DNA of 64,000 nt from an uncultured Enterococcus sp. (GTDB taxonomy: Bacteria > Bacillota > Bacilli > Lactobacillales > Enterococcaceae): NCBI RefSeq assembly GCF_913775425.1, contig NZ_CAJYIS010000057.1:1-64000 (forward strand), given 5' to 3'. Of the stretch, positions 32,765 to 41,386 are shown in pieces (position 1 is the first letter of the stretch; each line of letters starts with the position of its first letter). Position numbers and translations under genes: made by a program. The notes under the pieces are model-generated. The model made no database searches and was not told the origin of the DNA. It worked only from the letters and a program-made list of their open reading frames with translations.

Positions 32765-34361
32765 AAGCTTTACGTTTCTTTTTGTTTAGTCCAAATGTTA
32801 AGAAGAAACTCAAAAGCATTACTAAAGATGAAATTCCAATCGTTTTGCCTACACTGGTTGTAAATTTAGCATCGATTTTTTCAAATACTTTTGTTTTCGT
32901 ATCTTGTGTGATATTTAATTTTTCAGCAGGTACTTCTCGTAAACTTGGAATCGAAGAACCAGCACTATCGACAACGGATTTTTCAACCATCGTTTGGACT
33001 GGTTGGGCTAATTCAAATTGGTTTAAGGAAGAAGGGATATCGTGTTGTAAATAGCTGACAAAAATCGTTCCGATAATAGCGATCCCTAAAGCAGATCCGA
33101 TTTGACGAATCGTAGATTGAACAGAAGAAGCTTGTCCAGATTGAGTCGTAGGGACATCTTGTAAGACGATCGAGGTCAACTGTGCTGAAGCAAGTCCTAA
33201 TCCAAAACCATACACCACTAACCATAAGATGATGACCCATAAAGCAATGCCAGGATCGACCGTTAGAAAGAAGCCAACAAACCCAATCGTTTCAAGTAAT
33301 AGCCCCAATGAAACAACAAAACGAGCAGACGTTTTTTGAACGATAAATGAAGCAGATCCTCCGGCAAAAAAGGCACCCACACCCATCACAGCTAAAATTC
33401 CACCAGATTTCATCGGAGAAAGATTTAAAATATTTTGTAAAAATAAAGGCAATAAGAACAATAATCCAGATTCACCGATTGCCACAACACCGGCTACGAT
33501 ATTCCCCAATGAAAAACTTTTGAATGAGAAGAGACTTAAGTTTAACAATACAGATTTTTGTTGTTTCCGCAGATGACTTTCCCAAAATAAGAAAATCGCC
33601 ATCAAAATCAAGCCTGCGGCCAACAAGAAGGGAATAATCGATAATCCTAAAAAGGTTGGATGGCTTTCTTTGACATTCCACCAGCCATAGTTACGTCCTT
33701 CGATGATACCAAATACTAAGAGCAATAAACTTGCTGTAGACAAGATAAAGCCTAAAATATCAAAGCCATTTGTCATTTTTTCCCCATATGTTTCAGGCAA
33801 GACTTTTAAAGCCACTAAGATAATAAAAATGCCAATTGGTAAGTTGATATAAAAAATCCAATGCCAGTTTAGATACGTAGTAAAATAACCTCCAAGTAAT
33901 GGTCCTAAAGCAGCCATACCTGAAATCACAGAACCCCAAACAGCAAAAGCTAAAATTCGATCTTTACCAAAAAACAACGAATTTACTGCAGAAAGAGTAG
34001 TAGGCAAAACGACTGCCCCACCAATTCCTTGTAATGCACGAGCAATCAGCATTGTTGTAATATTGGATGAAAAACTAGCTAAAATAGAGCCAGCAATAAA
34101 AATGATAATTCCAGTAATCAAGACTTTCTTACGACCGACGTGATCGGCAATCCGTCCCATTGTAATCAATAATGCAGAAAAAATTAAAGAGTAAAGTGTG
34201 ATGATCCATTCTGCATCGGTAAAATCTAATTTTAGATCACGCATGATGACAGGTAAGGAGACATTGACGATTGTTCCATCGATAACTACTAATGAAACAG
34301 ATAGTGCTAAAACAGTTAGAGCCCACCATTTATGTGGAAATGGTTTAGTCTTATTTTCCAT
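32763..34361 (-). CDS. MFS efflux transporter, DHA2 (EmrB/QacA) family
   Basis: A 532-aa transporter with 14 expected spans, the size and pattern of the DHA2 drug:H+ antiporters. Motifs: VVIDGTIVNVSLPVIMRDL in helix 1 (motif D1), GRIADHVGRKKVLITG (motif A), LQGIGGAVVLPTTLSAV (motif B region) and GPLLGGYFTTYLNWHWIFYINLPIG (motif C). Substrate unknown: dyes, biocides, antibiotics or a metabolite. On the minus strand GAGGTG lies before the ATG at 34361. An extracellular-type loop of ~60 residues precedes the last helix. Its promoter lies inside a long palindrome, so expression is probably repressed until an inducer appears. Confidence 0.92.
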   Translation of the reverse strand: MENKTKPFPHKWWALTVLALSVSLVVIDGTIVNVSLPVIMRDLKLDFTDAEWIITLYSLIFSALLITMGRIADHVGRKKVLITGIIIFIAGSILASFSSNITTMLIARALQGIGGAVVLPTTLSAVNSLFFGKDRILAFAVWGSVISGMAALGPLLGGYFTTYLNWHWIFYINLPIGIFIILVALKVLPETYGEKMTNGFDILGFILSTASLLLLVFGIIEGRNYGWWNVKESHPTFLGLSIIPFLLAAGLILMAIFLFWESHLRKQQKSVLLNLSLFSFKSFSLGNIVAGVVAIGESGLLFLLPLFLQNILNLSPMKSGGILAVMGVGAFFAGGSASFIVQKTSARFVVSLGLLLETIGFVGFFLTVDPGIALWVIILWLVVYGFGLGLASAQLTSIVLQDVPTTQSGQASSVQSTIRQIGSALGIAIIGTIFVSYLQHDIPSSLNQFELAQPVQTMVEKSVVDSAGSSIPSLREVPAEKLNITQDTKTKVFEKIDAKFTTSVGKTIGISSLVMLLSFFLTFGLNKKKRKA

Positions 34362-34406
34362 TTTCTTCACCTCAAATTTAATTTTAAATACCTAACGTGG
34401 TCTTAG

Positions 34407-34445
34407 TATACACCTAAAGTGACACTTTGTCACTTTAGGTGTATA
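34407..34445 (-). promoter_or_regulatory. Perfect 39-bp palindromic operator over the MFS promoter
   Basis: The arm TATACACCTAAAGTGACA (18 bp) and its exact reverse complement are separated by CTT. On the minus strand GTGACA, 17 bp, TATACT forms a promoter that starts inside the left half and ends at the palindrome border. A dimeric repressor, probably TetR-like from the GACA-3-TGTC core, would block it. No such regulator gene is in the window. Confidence 0.85.
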
Positions 34446-34478
34446 GGAAATTCGTGAAATTATATAAAAGAATATTTG

Positions 34479-34736
34479 TTATTCTATTTTGTTGGTAAAA
34501 GTTAGCAAAATCAATGAAAAGAATAAAAAAAGTAGTGAAATATATCGAAGAAACATACCGAGTGGAAAAACCCAATTTGTATCAAATAATATCGGAAATA
34601 GTGGTGAAAACACAGTGTGACACCAAGTACTAGAATCTAAAAAAGTTAATAGTATACCCGCTAAAAAGCAATAAATCGCAAGAAGTAAATAGACGGAAAA
34701 TGAACACTGCACACATTTACGACAAATTTTTTTCAT
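34479..34736 (-). CDS. Hypothetical membrane protein, 85 aa
   Basis: A cysteine-rich start (MKKICRKCVQCSFSV) is followed by two or three hydrophobic helices (YLLLAIYCFLAGILLTFL, FPLGMFLRYISLLFLFFSLILL). AAAGGAG lies 9 nt before the ATG on the minus strand. No family is recognised. It lies upstream of the MFS gene in the same direction, but the palindrome-promoter between them suggests separate control. Confidence 0.55.
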   Translation of the reverse strand: MKKICRKCVQCSFSVYLLLAIYCFLAGILLTFLDSSTWCHTVFSPLFPILFDTNWVFPLGMFLRYISLLFLFFSLILLTFTNKIE

Positions 34737-34823
34737 ACGTAAAGCTCCTTTTTAAGAAATAGATAATATTAGTATACCTGATGTGCTGTGAATCATATGA
34801 CTAGATGCTTCAAAATAAAAAAT

Positions 34824-34837
34824 AGAAACCGTTTTCT
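34824..34837. promoter_or_regulatory. AGAAACCGTT motif upstream of the AraC gene
   Basis: AGAAACCGTTTTCT is nearly palindromic and lies 12 bp before TATAAT (34847-34852). A related motif, AGAAACCGTTCACT, precedes the next operon at 35773. It could be a CcpA (cre-like) or AraC-protein site. Confidence 0.4.
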
Positions 34838-34885
34838 TCAAAAATGGTATAATAGGCAAAGAATTTAATGAAAAGGAGCAGATCT

Positions 34886-35764
34886 ATGAGCGAATTTTTA
34901 GAGATTCCGACTTGGCCTTTGTCATTACCCTTTCGTGCGTTTGAAAATGAAGGTGAAGTCGTTGTCCCTCCACATTGGCATAAAGAAATCGAAATTATTC
35001 ATGTGGTAGAAGGAAGCGTTACGATCGGTTATCGAAATCGATTATTTCAAGTGCACCAAGGAGAGATATTCATATTTGCTAGCGGAGAAACGCATTACTT
35101 TTTAGCTTCTCCAAACAGTAAACGACGTGTCTTTCAGTTTGATTTAAACTTAATCCGCAATGGAACGAACTATGATATTTCGAGCAACGAAGTGATCCAC
35201 CGTTTTCAATTATCTAGTTTTTATAGTGTTGAATGGACAGAAGAACTTCGTCAAAAGATGATGACGACACTCACTAAGTTATTTGACGAAATGGTGCAAC
35301 TTAACAGTGGATATAGTTATATGATCACAAGTTTATTATTTGAGATTATTGTCTTGTATTGTCGTGAAATGCCTTTACGTGATGCAACAAAAGAAGAGAG
35401 TTTTGTAGAAGCTACAGTTAATCAAGAAGCTTTAGAACGATTGAATCAAGTGTTTATCTATGTAGAACAACAATTCGATACGCCCATCACGTTAGATGAA
35501 GTTGCCGAGGTCGTTGGATTTAGTCCGTATTATTTTGCTCGCTTTTTTAAAAAACATACTGGTCAGACATTTATACAATTTCTAACGACGTATCGGATCA
35601 ATCAAGCCAAATATATTTTAGCCAATGAAAAATGTCCGATGATCGAAGTAGCAGAACGGGCGGGTTTTCATAGTGTGAAAACATTTCATCATGTCTTTAA
35701 AGAACAAGTTGGGATTTCACCATTAAAATTTCAAAAGACAATATTCGGGAATAAGTCCACTTAA
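34886..35764 (+). CDS. AraC-family regulator with cupin sensor
   Basis: A 292-aa regulator. The N-terminal half is an AraC-type cupin (PPHWHKEIEIIHVVEGSVTIGY, residues ~28-50, with HWH-like residues that often face a sugar), and the C-terminal ~100 residues carry two helix-turn-helix motifs (ITLDEVAEVVGFSPYYFARFFKKHTG and MIEVAERAGFHSVKTFHHVFKEQVG). ATG at 34886 follows AAAAGGAG. It lies 69 bp before a five-gene sugar operon in the same direction and most likely activates it on sensing a sugar or glycoside. Confidence 0.9.
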   Translation: MSEFLEIPTWPLSLPFRAFENEGEVVVPPHWHKEIEIIHVVEGSVTIGYRNRLFQVHQGEIFIFASGETHYFLASPNSKRRVFQFDLNLIRNGTNYDISSNEVIHRFQLSSFYSVEWTEELRQKMMTTLTKLFDEMVQLNSGYSYMITSLLFEIIVLYCREMPLRDATKEESFVEATVNQEALERLNQVFIYVEQQFDTPITLDEVAEVVGFSPYYFARFFKKHTGQTFIQFLTTYRINQAKYILANEKCPMIEVAERAGFHSVKTFHHVFKEQVGISPLKFQKTIFGNKST

Positions 35765-35772
35765 ATCAAGGA

Positions 35773-35786
35773 AGAAACCGTTCACT
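35773..35786. promoter_or_regulatory. Second AGAAACCGTT motif, before the dehydrogenase operon
   Basis: AGAAACCGTTCACT shares its first ten bases with the motif upstream of the AraC gene (34824). It lies 47 bp before the start of the first dehydrogenase gene and is a candidate activator site. Confidence 0.4.
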
Positions 35787-35833
35787 ATTTTTTGTAGGAT
35801 AAAGACATACAAAAGATAGCGGAGGGTTTTTTT

Positions 35834-36922
35834 ATGACATTAAAAGTAGGGATTATCGGATGTGGCGGAATCGCCAATGGGAAACATTTACCAGCTTTAA
35901 GTCAGGTTTTAGAAGTCGAGCTGGTGGCATTTTGTGATATCGAAGTAGAACGGGCGGTAAAAGCAAAAGAGCAATACGGAACAAAGGATGCAACTGTTTA
36001 TGCCGATTACAAAGAAATGATAACGGATACAGAAATCGATGTCATTCACGTGTGCACGCCAAATAATTCCCATGCAGAGATTACGATTGCAAGCTTAGAG
36101 GCAAACAAACATGTGATGTGCGAAAAGCCAATGGCCAAAACAAGTACAGAAGCAAGAGCGATGATTGAAGCTGCGAAAAAAAGTGGGAAAAAATTGACGA
36201 TTGGCTATCAAAATCGTTTCCGAACAGATTCTACTTATTTACATGAAGTCTGCCAAGAAGGTGGATTAGGTGAGATCTACATGGGCAAAGCGCATGCGGT
36301 CAGAAGAAGAGCAGTCCCTACTTGGGGAGTTTTCTTAGATGAAGAAGCACAAGGTGGTGGTCCACTGATCGATATTGGGACACACGCTCTAGACCTTACA
36401 CTATGGATGATGAACAACTATCGTCCAAAATACGTTGTGGGCAATACGTACCATCATCTATCACAAATAAAAAATGCAGCCAATGCTTGGGGCTCTTGGG
36501 ATCCAGAAAAATTTACAGTGGAAGATGCTGCCTTTGGATTTGTGGTCATGGAAAATGGTGCAACGATCTCATTGGAAGCGAGTTGGGCATTGAATAGTTT
36601 AGATGTAAAAGAAGCAAAAACGACTTTGATGGGAACAAAAGGTGGAGCAGATATGAATGATGGTCTGACCTTAAATGGGGAAGATCATGGTCTATTATTT
36701 GAAAAGAAAATCGAACTTGAAACAGGTGGCGTTGATTTTTATGAAGGAGAAGGGAATGATCCTGCTGTTTTAGAAGCACGCTCATTTGTCCAAGCTATTT
36801 TGAATAATACCGATCCAGTTGTAAAACCAGAAGAAGCCTTGGTAGTGACAGAGATTTTAGAAGCAATCTACGAATCTGCCCGAACGGGTGAACCAGTGAT
36901 GATGAAAGGAGCACACGTATGA
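35834..36922 (+). CDS. Gfo/Idh/MocA-family dehydrogenase 1
   Basis: A 362-aa NAD(P)-dependent sugar dehydrogenase. The Rossmann motif [17 protein letters not shown] is at residues 5-21, the catalytic lysine in CEKPMAKTS near residue 97, and the substrate-site [15 protein letters not shown] near 178-192. These enzymes oxidise a sugar hydroxyl, often at C3, or move hydrogens via a bound cofactor. The ribosome site GGAGGG precedes the ATG. It overlaps the following ThuA gene by 4 bp (ATGA), starting a five-gene block with spacings of -4, 15, 0 and 12 bp. The substrate is unknown. Confidence 0.9.
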   Translation: MTLKVGIIGCGGIANGKHLPALSQVLEVELVAFCDIEVERAVKAKEQYGTKDATVYADYKEMITDTEIDVIHVCTPNNSHAEITIASLEANKHVMCEKPMAKTSTEARAMIEAAKKSGKKLTIGYQNRFRTDSTYLHEVCQEGGLGEIYMGKAHAVRRRAVPTWGVFLDEEAQGGGPLIDIGTHALDLTLWMMNNYRPKYVVGNTYHHLSQIKNAANAWGSWDPEKFTVEDAAFGFVVMENGATISLEASWALNSLDVKEAKTTLMGTKGGADMNDGLTLNGEDHGLLFEKKIELETGGVDFYEGEGNDPAVLEARSFVQAILNNTDPVVKPEEALVVTEILEAIYESARTGEPVMMKGAHV

Positions 36923-37632
36923 TCCACGTTACGATTTGGAATGAGTTTCGACATGAGCAAACAGATGAGAACGTTAAAAAAGTCTATCCAGATGGCATCC
37001 ATGAACAACTAAAATCTTTTTTACAAGAAGAATTCGTTGTCCAAACGGCTACGCTAGATGAAGCTGAACACGGCCTAACAGAAGCGCGTCTAAATGAAAC
37101 AGATGTGCTGATTTGGTGGGGACATCTTGCTCATGATGAAGTATCAGATGCTATCGTTGAACGCGTATATTCCCGTGTTCTTCAAGGAATGGGACTGATT
37201 GTACTCCATTCAGGACATTTTTCTAAAATCTTTAAAAAATTGATGGGGACATCTTGTGATCTGAAATGGCGTGAAGCCAATGAGCGTTGTCGTATTTGGA
37301 ATATTGCACCAAGCCATCCGATTACACAAGGAATTGGTGAAATGATCGAACTAGAACAAGAAGAGATGTACGGGGAGCACTTTGATATTCCCGCACCAGA
37401 TGAATTGATTTTCTTGAATTGGTATCAAGGTGGAGAGGTTTTTCGAGGTGGATGTACGTATTATCGTGGGAATGGAAAAATATTCTATTTCCAACCAGGG
37501 CATGAAACCTATCCTTCTTACTACCATGAAAAAGTTCGACGCGTAATCAAAAATGCGATTCACTGGGCAAATCCAACTGATAGTGTCTACCCTACTTATG
37601 GACATCATGTAGCCCTTGAACAATTAAATTAG
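36919..37632 (+). CDS. ThuA-like protein
   Basis: A 237-aa protein of the ThuA-like (glutamine amidotransferase-like fold) family: TIWNEFRHE at the start, [14 protein letters not shown] near residue 70, [21 protein letters not shown] near 95-115 and [20 protein letters not shown] near 190. In rhizobia the paired thuA and thuB genes (ThuB is a Gfo/Idh/MocA dehydrogenase) are needed for trehalose and maltitol use through 3-keto sugars. ThuA's own reaction is not well settled. Here it is translationally coupled to a dehydrogenase in the same way. Confidence 0.88.
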   Translation: MIHVTIWNEFRHEQTDENVKKVYPDGIHEQLKSFLQEEFVVQTATLDEAEHGLTEARLNETDVLIWWGHLAHDEVSDAIVERVYSRVLQGMGLIVLHSGHFSKIFKKLMGTSCDLKWREANERCRIWNIAPSHPITQGIGEMIELEQEEMYGEHFDIPAPDELIFLNWYQGGEVFRGGCTYYRGNGKIFYFQPGHETYPSYYHEKVRRVIKNAIHWANPTDSVYPTYGHHVALEQLN

Positions 37633-37647
37633 GGTGGTGATTGTTAG

Positions 37648-38388
37648 ATGAAAATCAGTTTACAACTATGGAGCATTCAAGATGCCGTAAAAGAAGATCT
37701 ACTAGCTACATTAAAACAAGTTAAACGATTTGGCTACGATGGAGTTGAATTTGCAGGCTATTTTGATCATTCCGCTGAAGACATCAAAATGTGTCTAGAT
37801 GAATTAGGATTAGAAGTATCCGGGACCCATTATCCGATTGAACAATTAGAAGAGCATTTTGAAGAAGTTCTTCTTTTTGAAGAGACGATTGGCAATCATA
37901 ATTTGATCGTACCTTATCTAGATGGACACACGGTTGAAGAGTGGGGAAACTATGCGAAACGTATGGCCAGGATCCAAGAAAAATTAGTCGGTACTCCATT
38001 TCGTCTAGGTTACCATAATCACGCGCATGAATTTGATGTTACCCCACACGCATTTGATATCTTGTTAGAAAAAGTTCCTACTTTGGCATTAGAAGTTGAT
38101 ACGTTTTGGGTAGCCTATGCTAAATATCCGGTGATTGCCTTTTTGGATCAATACCAAAAAAATATCAACTGGCTACACATAAAAGATATGCAAGAAGAAC
38201 CGATTGAAAGTACCGAGATTTCTTCAGGAGTTTTACCAATCAAAACCTATCTAAAGTGGGCAAAACAACATGAAATGGAGTGGTTGATTATCGAACAAGA
38301 AGCGTTTCAGCGGTATGTTCCTTTAGAAAGTGCACAAAAAAATTATCGAGCACTCGAAATATTACGTATAGAAAGCGAGGGAAACTAA
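37648..38388 (+). CDS. Sugar phosphate isomerase/epimerase-fold protein 1
   Basis: A 246-aa TIM-barrel protein of the xylose-isomerase-like superfamily (AP endonuclease family 2 fold). Metal-site and barrel motifs include GYDGVEFAGYF, LGYHNHAHEFD, ALEVDTFWVAY, INWLHIKDM and EWLIIEQEAF. Members isomerise sugars, and some act as lyases or dehydratases on 3-keto sugars. AGGGTGGTG precedes the ATG. It is the third gene of the cluster and directly abuts the next one. Actual substrate unknown. Confidence 0.85.
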   Translation: MKISLQLWSIQDAVKEDLLATLKQVKRFGYDGVEFAGYFDHSAEDIKMCLDELGLEVSGTHYPIEQLEEHFEEVLLFEETIGNHNLIVPYLDGHTVEEWGNYAKRMARIQEKLVGTPFRLGYHNHAHEFDVTPHAFDILLEKVPTLALEVDTFWVAYAKYPVIAFLDQYQKNINWLHIKDMQEEPIESTEISSGVLPIKTYLKWAKQHEMEWLIIEQEAFQRYVPLESAQKNYRALEILRIESEGN

Positions 38389-39357
38389 ATGAAATTAGGT
38401 GTTTTTACGCCATTATTTAATGAGCTAAGTTTTGACGATATGCTAGAAGAAGTAGCAAAACGAGAGTTGCAAACCATCGAAATCGGTACAGGAGGATTTC
38501 CCGGAAATGCACACTGTGACATTGATGCCTTATTGGCTAGTAGTGAAAAAAGAACAGAATATCTTCATCGTTTAGCAGACAAAAATTTAACGATCAGTGC
38601 CTTTAGTGCCCATAATAATCCACTATCTCCTGATCCAAAAGAAGCAAAAATTGCCGATGAACTATTACAAAAAACGATTCGTCTGGCAAGTTTAATGCAT
38701 GTACCAGTAGTCAATGGATTTTCGGGCATTTCAGGTGGGAATGCAACCGATACAAGTGTCAATTGGCCGGTATTGCCATGGCCGACTGAGTATGGCGATA
38801 ACTATCACTACCAGTGGGAAAAGAAGTTGATCCCGTATTGGCAAATGATCAATGAGCAGTGTGAGCATGCTAGTGTGAATATTGGAATCGAACTTCATGG
38901 TGGTTTTTTAGCACACACTCCTTACACGATGCTGAAATTACGCGATGCAGCGGGCAAACATATTGGCTGTAATCTAGATCCTTCTCATCTATGGTGGCAA
39001 GGGATCGATCCGGTAGCGGCGATCAAAATTTTAGGTAAAGAACAAGCGATCCATCATTTTCATGCAAAAGATACGTATTTGGATCAAGACAATATCAACA
39101 TGTACGGATTAACGGATATGCAACCATACGATCAAGTCCAGACTCGTGCTTGGACGTTTCGTTCTGTTGGATGTGGGCATTCGATGACAGAATGGTCGAA
39201 TATCATCAGTGCCTTACGTCTATATGATTATGACTATGTTTTAAGTATTGAACATGAAGATCCGTTGATGTCGATCGCAGAAGGATTTGATCGTGCAGTA
39301 ACAAATTTAAAATCGATTATGATCAAAGAACAACCGACGAATCTTTGGTGGACATAA
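38389..39357 (+). CDS. Sugar phosphate isomerase/epimerase-fold protein 2
   Basis: A 322-aa TIM-barrel protein of the same superfamily but longer and only distantly like its neighbour. The metal ligands are visible: Glu in VNIGIELHGGF, Asp/His in GCNLDPSHLWWQGID, His in AIHHFHAKDTYL and Glu in VLSIEHEDPLM. Start codon follows the previous stop with no gap; GAGGGAAACTAA gives the ribosome site. Very close relatives in other bacteria sit with Gfo/Idh/MocA genes. It could be an isomerase, epimerase or keto-sugar lyase. Confidence 0.87.
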   Translation: MKLGVFTPLFNELSFDDMLEEVAKRELQTIEIGTGGFPGNAHCDIDALLASSEKRTEYLHRLADKNLTISAFSAHNNPLSPDPKEAKIADELLQKTIRLASLMHVPVVNGFSGISGGNATDTSVNWPVLPWPTEYGDNYHYQWEKKLIPYWQMINEQCEHASVNIGIELHGGFLAHTPYTMLKLRDAAGKHIGCNLDPSHLWWQGIDPVAAIKILGKEQAIHHFHAKDTYLDQDNINMYGLTDMQPYDQVQTRAWTFRSVGCGHSMTEWSNIISALRLYDYDYVLSIEHEDPLMSIAEGFDRAVTNLKSIMIKEQPTNLWWT

Positions 39358-39369
39358 AGGAGATAAACG

Positions 39370-40425
39370 ATGCATAAAACATTACATTTAGGCTTGATTG
39401 GTTATGGTGGGATGGGGAGCTATCATCTGCATACATTGATTCCAAAAGAATTGTTTGAGATCGGCGGTATCTATGATATCGATGACTTCAAAAAAACTAA
39501 AGCAAAAGAAAATGGACTCCCAGTCTATGAATCCGTAGAAGAGTTGATTGCAGATCCACTGATCGATGTCGTTTTGATTGCAACGCCTAATGATAGTCAC
39601 TGTAAATTAGCGATTCAAGCATTGCAAGCAAAAAAACATGTGATTTGTGAGAAACCAGTGATGATGACGACAAAAGAACTAGACCAGGTTCTCGCAACAG
39701 CAAAAAAAGAAGATCGTCAATTTATCGTACATCAAAATAGACGTTGGGATGAAGACTTTCTTGCGGTAAAAGAGCTGTATCACACGAAGAAAATCGGGGA
39801 AATCTTTCAAATTGAATCACGTGTGCAAGGCGCAAATGGTATTCCTGGTGACTGGCGCCATGAAGCAAAGCATGGTGGTGGAATGCTACTTGATTGGGGA
39901 GTTCATTTATTAGATCAATTGCTTTATCTAATCGATTCTAAAGTGATTTCTGTGATGGCGGATCTAAGTTTCGTTTTAGGTAATGAAGTTGATGATGGAT
40001 TTCTTGCGTATCTTTACTTTGAAGATGGGACACGCGCTATCGTTGAAGTCGGGACGACGAATTTTGTGACATTACCACGTTGGTATGTCAAAGGATTTGA
40101 AGGCACGATGCGCATCGATGGTTGGGATTTATCTGGTGAAATCGTATCGCAAACAGGAACGATCGATCATCATCATTTGATCCCAATAAAAGCAGGTGCT
40201 GGTTTGACGAAGACGATGGCGCCTCCATCTGAAGAAGCAACGACGAGTGATGAAATCAAGACACCAACTAAACCAGAAGCGTCGTTTTATGAAAATGTCT
40301 ACCGCGTTATTTTACACGGTGAAGAACCTATTGTGAAAAATGACGAAGTAAGACGTGTACTGGCTTTGATCGAACGACTATTTGAGTCACATGAACAACG
40401 CCAAATTTTACCATTTGAATTATAA
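39370..40425 (+). CDS. Gfo/Idh/MocA-family dehydrogenase 2
   Basis: A 351-aa paralogue of the first dehydrogenase with low identity. Rossmann motif GLIGYGGMGSYHLHTL, catalytic lysine in CEKPVMMTT near residue 97, and MLLDWGVHLLDQLLYL near 176-191, where Asp and His of the usual D...H pair are kept. It lacks a signal peptide. AAGGAG precedes the ATG. As the last gene of the cluster it is followed by a terminator. Two dehydrogenases in one operon suggest oxidation and later reduction of the same sugar ring, or two substrates. Confidence 0.9.
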   Translation: MHKTLHLGLIGYGGMGSYHLHTLIPKELFEIGGIYDIDDFKKTKAKENGLPVYESVEELIADPLIDVVLIATPNDSHCKLAIQALQAKKHVICEKPVMMTTKELDQVLATAKKEDRQFIVHQNRRWDEDFLAVKELYHTKKIGEIFQIESRVQGANGIPGDWRHEAKHGGGMLLDWGVHLLDQLLYLIDSKVISVMADLSFVLGNEVDDGFLAYLYFEDGTRAIVEVGTTNFVTLPRWYVKGFEGTMRIDGWDLSGEIVSQTGTIDHHHLIPIKAGAGLTKTMAPPSEEATTSDEIKTPTKPEASFYENVYRVILHGEEPIVKNDEVRRVLALIERLFESHEQRQILPFEL

Positions 40426-40428
40426 GAT

Positions 40429-40468
40429 AACACCCTCTTTCATTTTTTAGAAAGGGGGTGTTGTTGTA
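40429..40468 (+). terminator. Terminator after the dehydrogenase operon
   Basis: AACACCCTCTTTC pairs with GAAAGGGGGTGTT around ATTTTTTA, followed by GTTGTTGTAT, a weak U tail. Confidence 0.75.
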
Positions 40469-40492
40469 TACTAAATAAAAGGGGTGACCGCT

Positions 40493-41386
40493 ATGAATGC
40501 AATTAATGTACAGAATATTTCAAAGTTCTATCAGCAAAAACCTGCAATTCAAGACGTTTCGTTTACCGTTAAAGAAGGAGAAGTATTTGGATTTATCGGT
40601 CCAAATGGTGCTGGAAAATCGACAACGATCAAAACGATGCTTGATTTTATTCAACCAGATCAAGGTACAGTCGAGATCTTTGCAATGGATCACCATCAAA
40701 AGGCTAAAGAGATTCGTCAGTGTACAAGTTACGTGTCGAGCGATGTGCGCTTTTATTCAAATTTGACAAGTCTACAAATCATGCGTGTCGTAGCCAATAG
40801 TTATCAGCTGTCTAAAATCGAGCAAGAAAAGCAGTTTGCCTACTACATCAAGTTATTCTCAATGGACGTTACAAAAAAAATGAATCAGCTCTCCTTAGGA
40901 AATAAAAAGAAATTAGCTTTAGCCTGTGGGTTACTGACCACTCCTAGATTATTGATCTTAGATGAGCCAACAAATGGATTAGATCCATTAATGCAACATC
41001 GTTTCTATGAAGAATTGACTCGTCATCGTCAAAATGGCATGACAATTTTTTTATCCAGTCATGATTTAACTGAGATAAAACGACAAGCAGATCGAGCAGC
41101 ATTCATTAAAGAGGGAAAAATCGTTACTATTGAAGAGATTAATCAAGAACAAGAAGGTATGATCATTTCTATTACAGGGGATCATTTACCAATCGATGCT
41201 TTCAAACGGATTAATGCTAAGGTATTAGAACAAGATCAACATACCGTAAGGCTTTGGTATAATGGGAAACGAGAACCATTGTTTTCTTTATTAGTCCAAA
41301 AAGAAATTCGCCAGTTTACTATTACTGAGCCTGAATTAGAAGACCGCTTTTTAACACTGTATGAAGATAAGGAGGAGCGGGGATGA
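40493..41386 (+). CDS. ABC transporter ATP-binding protein (exporter type)
   Basis: A 297-aa ATPase with Walker A FIGPNGAGKSTTIKT, signature QLSLGNKKKLALACG (a variant of LSGGQ), Walker B LLILDEPTNGLDP and the switch histidine in LSSHDLTEI. The signature LSLGN is an accepted variant in this exporter class. AAAAGGGGTG precedes the ATG at 40493, which is preferred to the tracked GTG. It overlaps the permease gene by 4 bp. The C-terminal ~70 residues are an accessory domain seen in such ATPases. Substrate unknown; peptide or drug export is typical. Confidence 0.92.
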   Translation: MNAINVQNISKFYQQKPAIQDVSFTVKEGEVFGFIGPNGAGKSTTIKTMLDFIQPDQGTVEIFAMDHHQKAKEIRQCTSYVSSDVRFYSNLTSLQIMRVVANSYQLSKIEQEKQFAYYIKLFSMDVTKKMNQLSLGNKKKLALACGLLTTPRLLILDEPTNGLDPLMQHRFYEELTRHRQNGMTIFLSSHDLTEIKRQADRAAFIKEGKIVTIEEINQEQEGMIISITGDHLPIDAFKRINAKVLEQDQHTVRLWYNGKREPLFSLLVQKEIRQFTITEPELEDRFLTLYEDKEERG

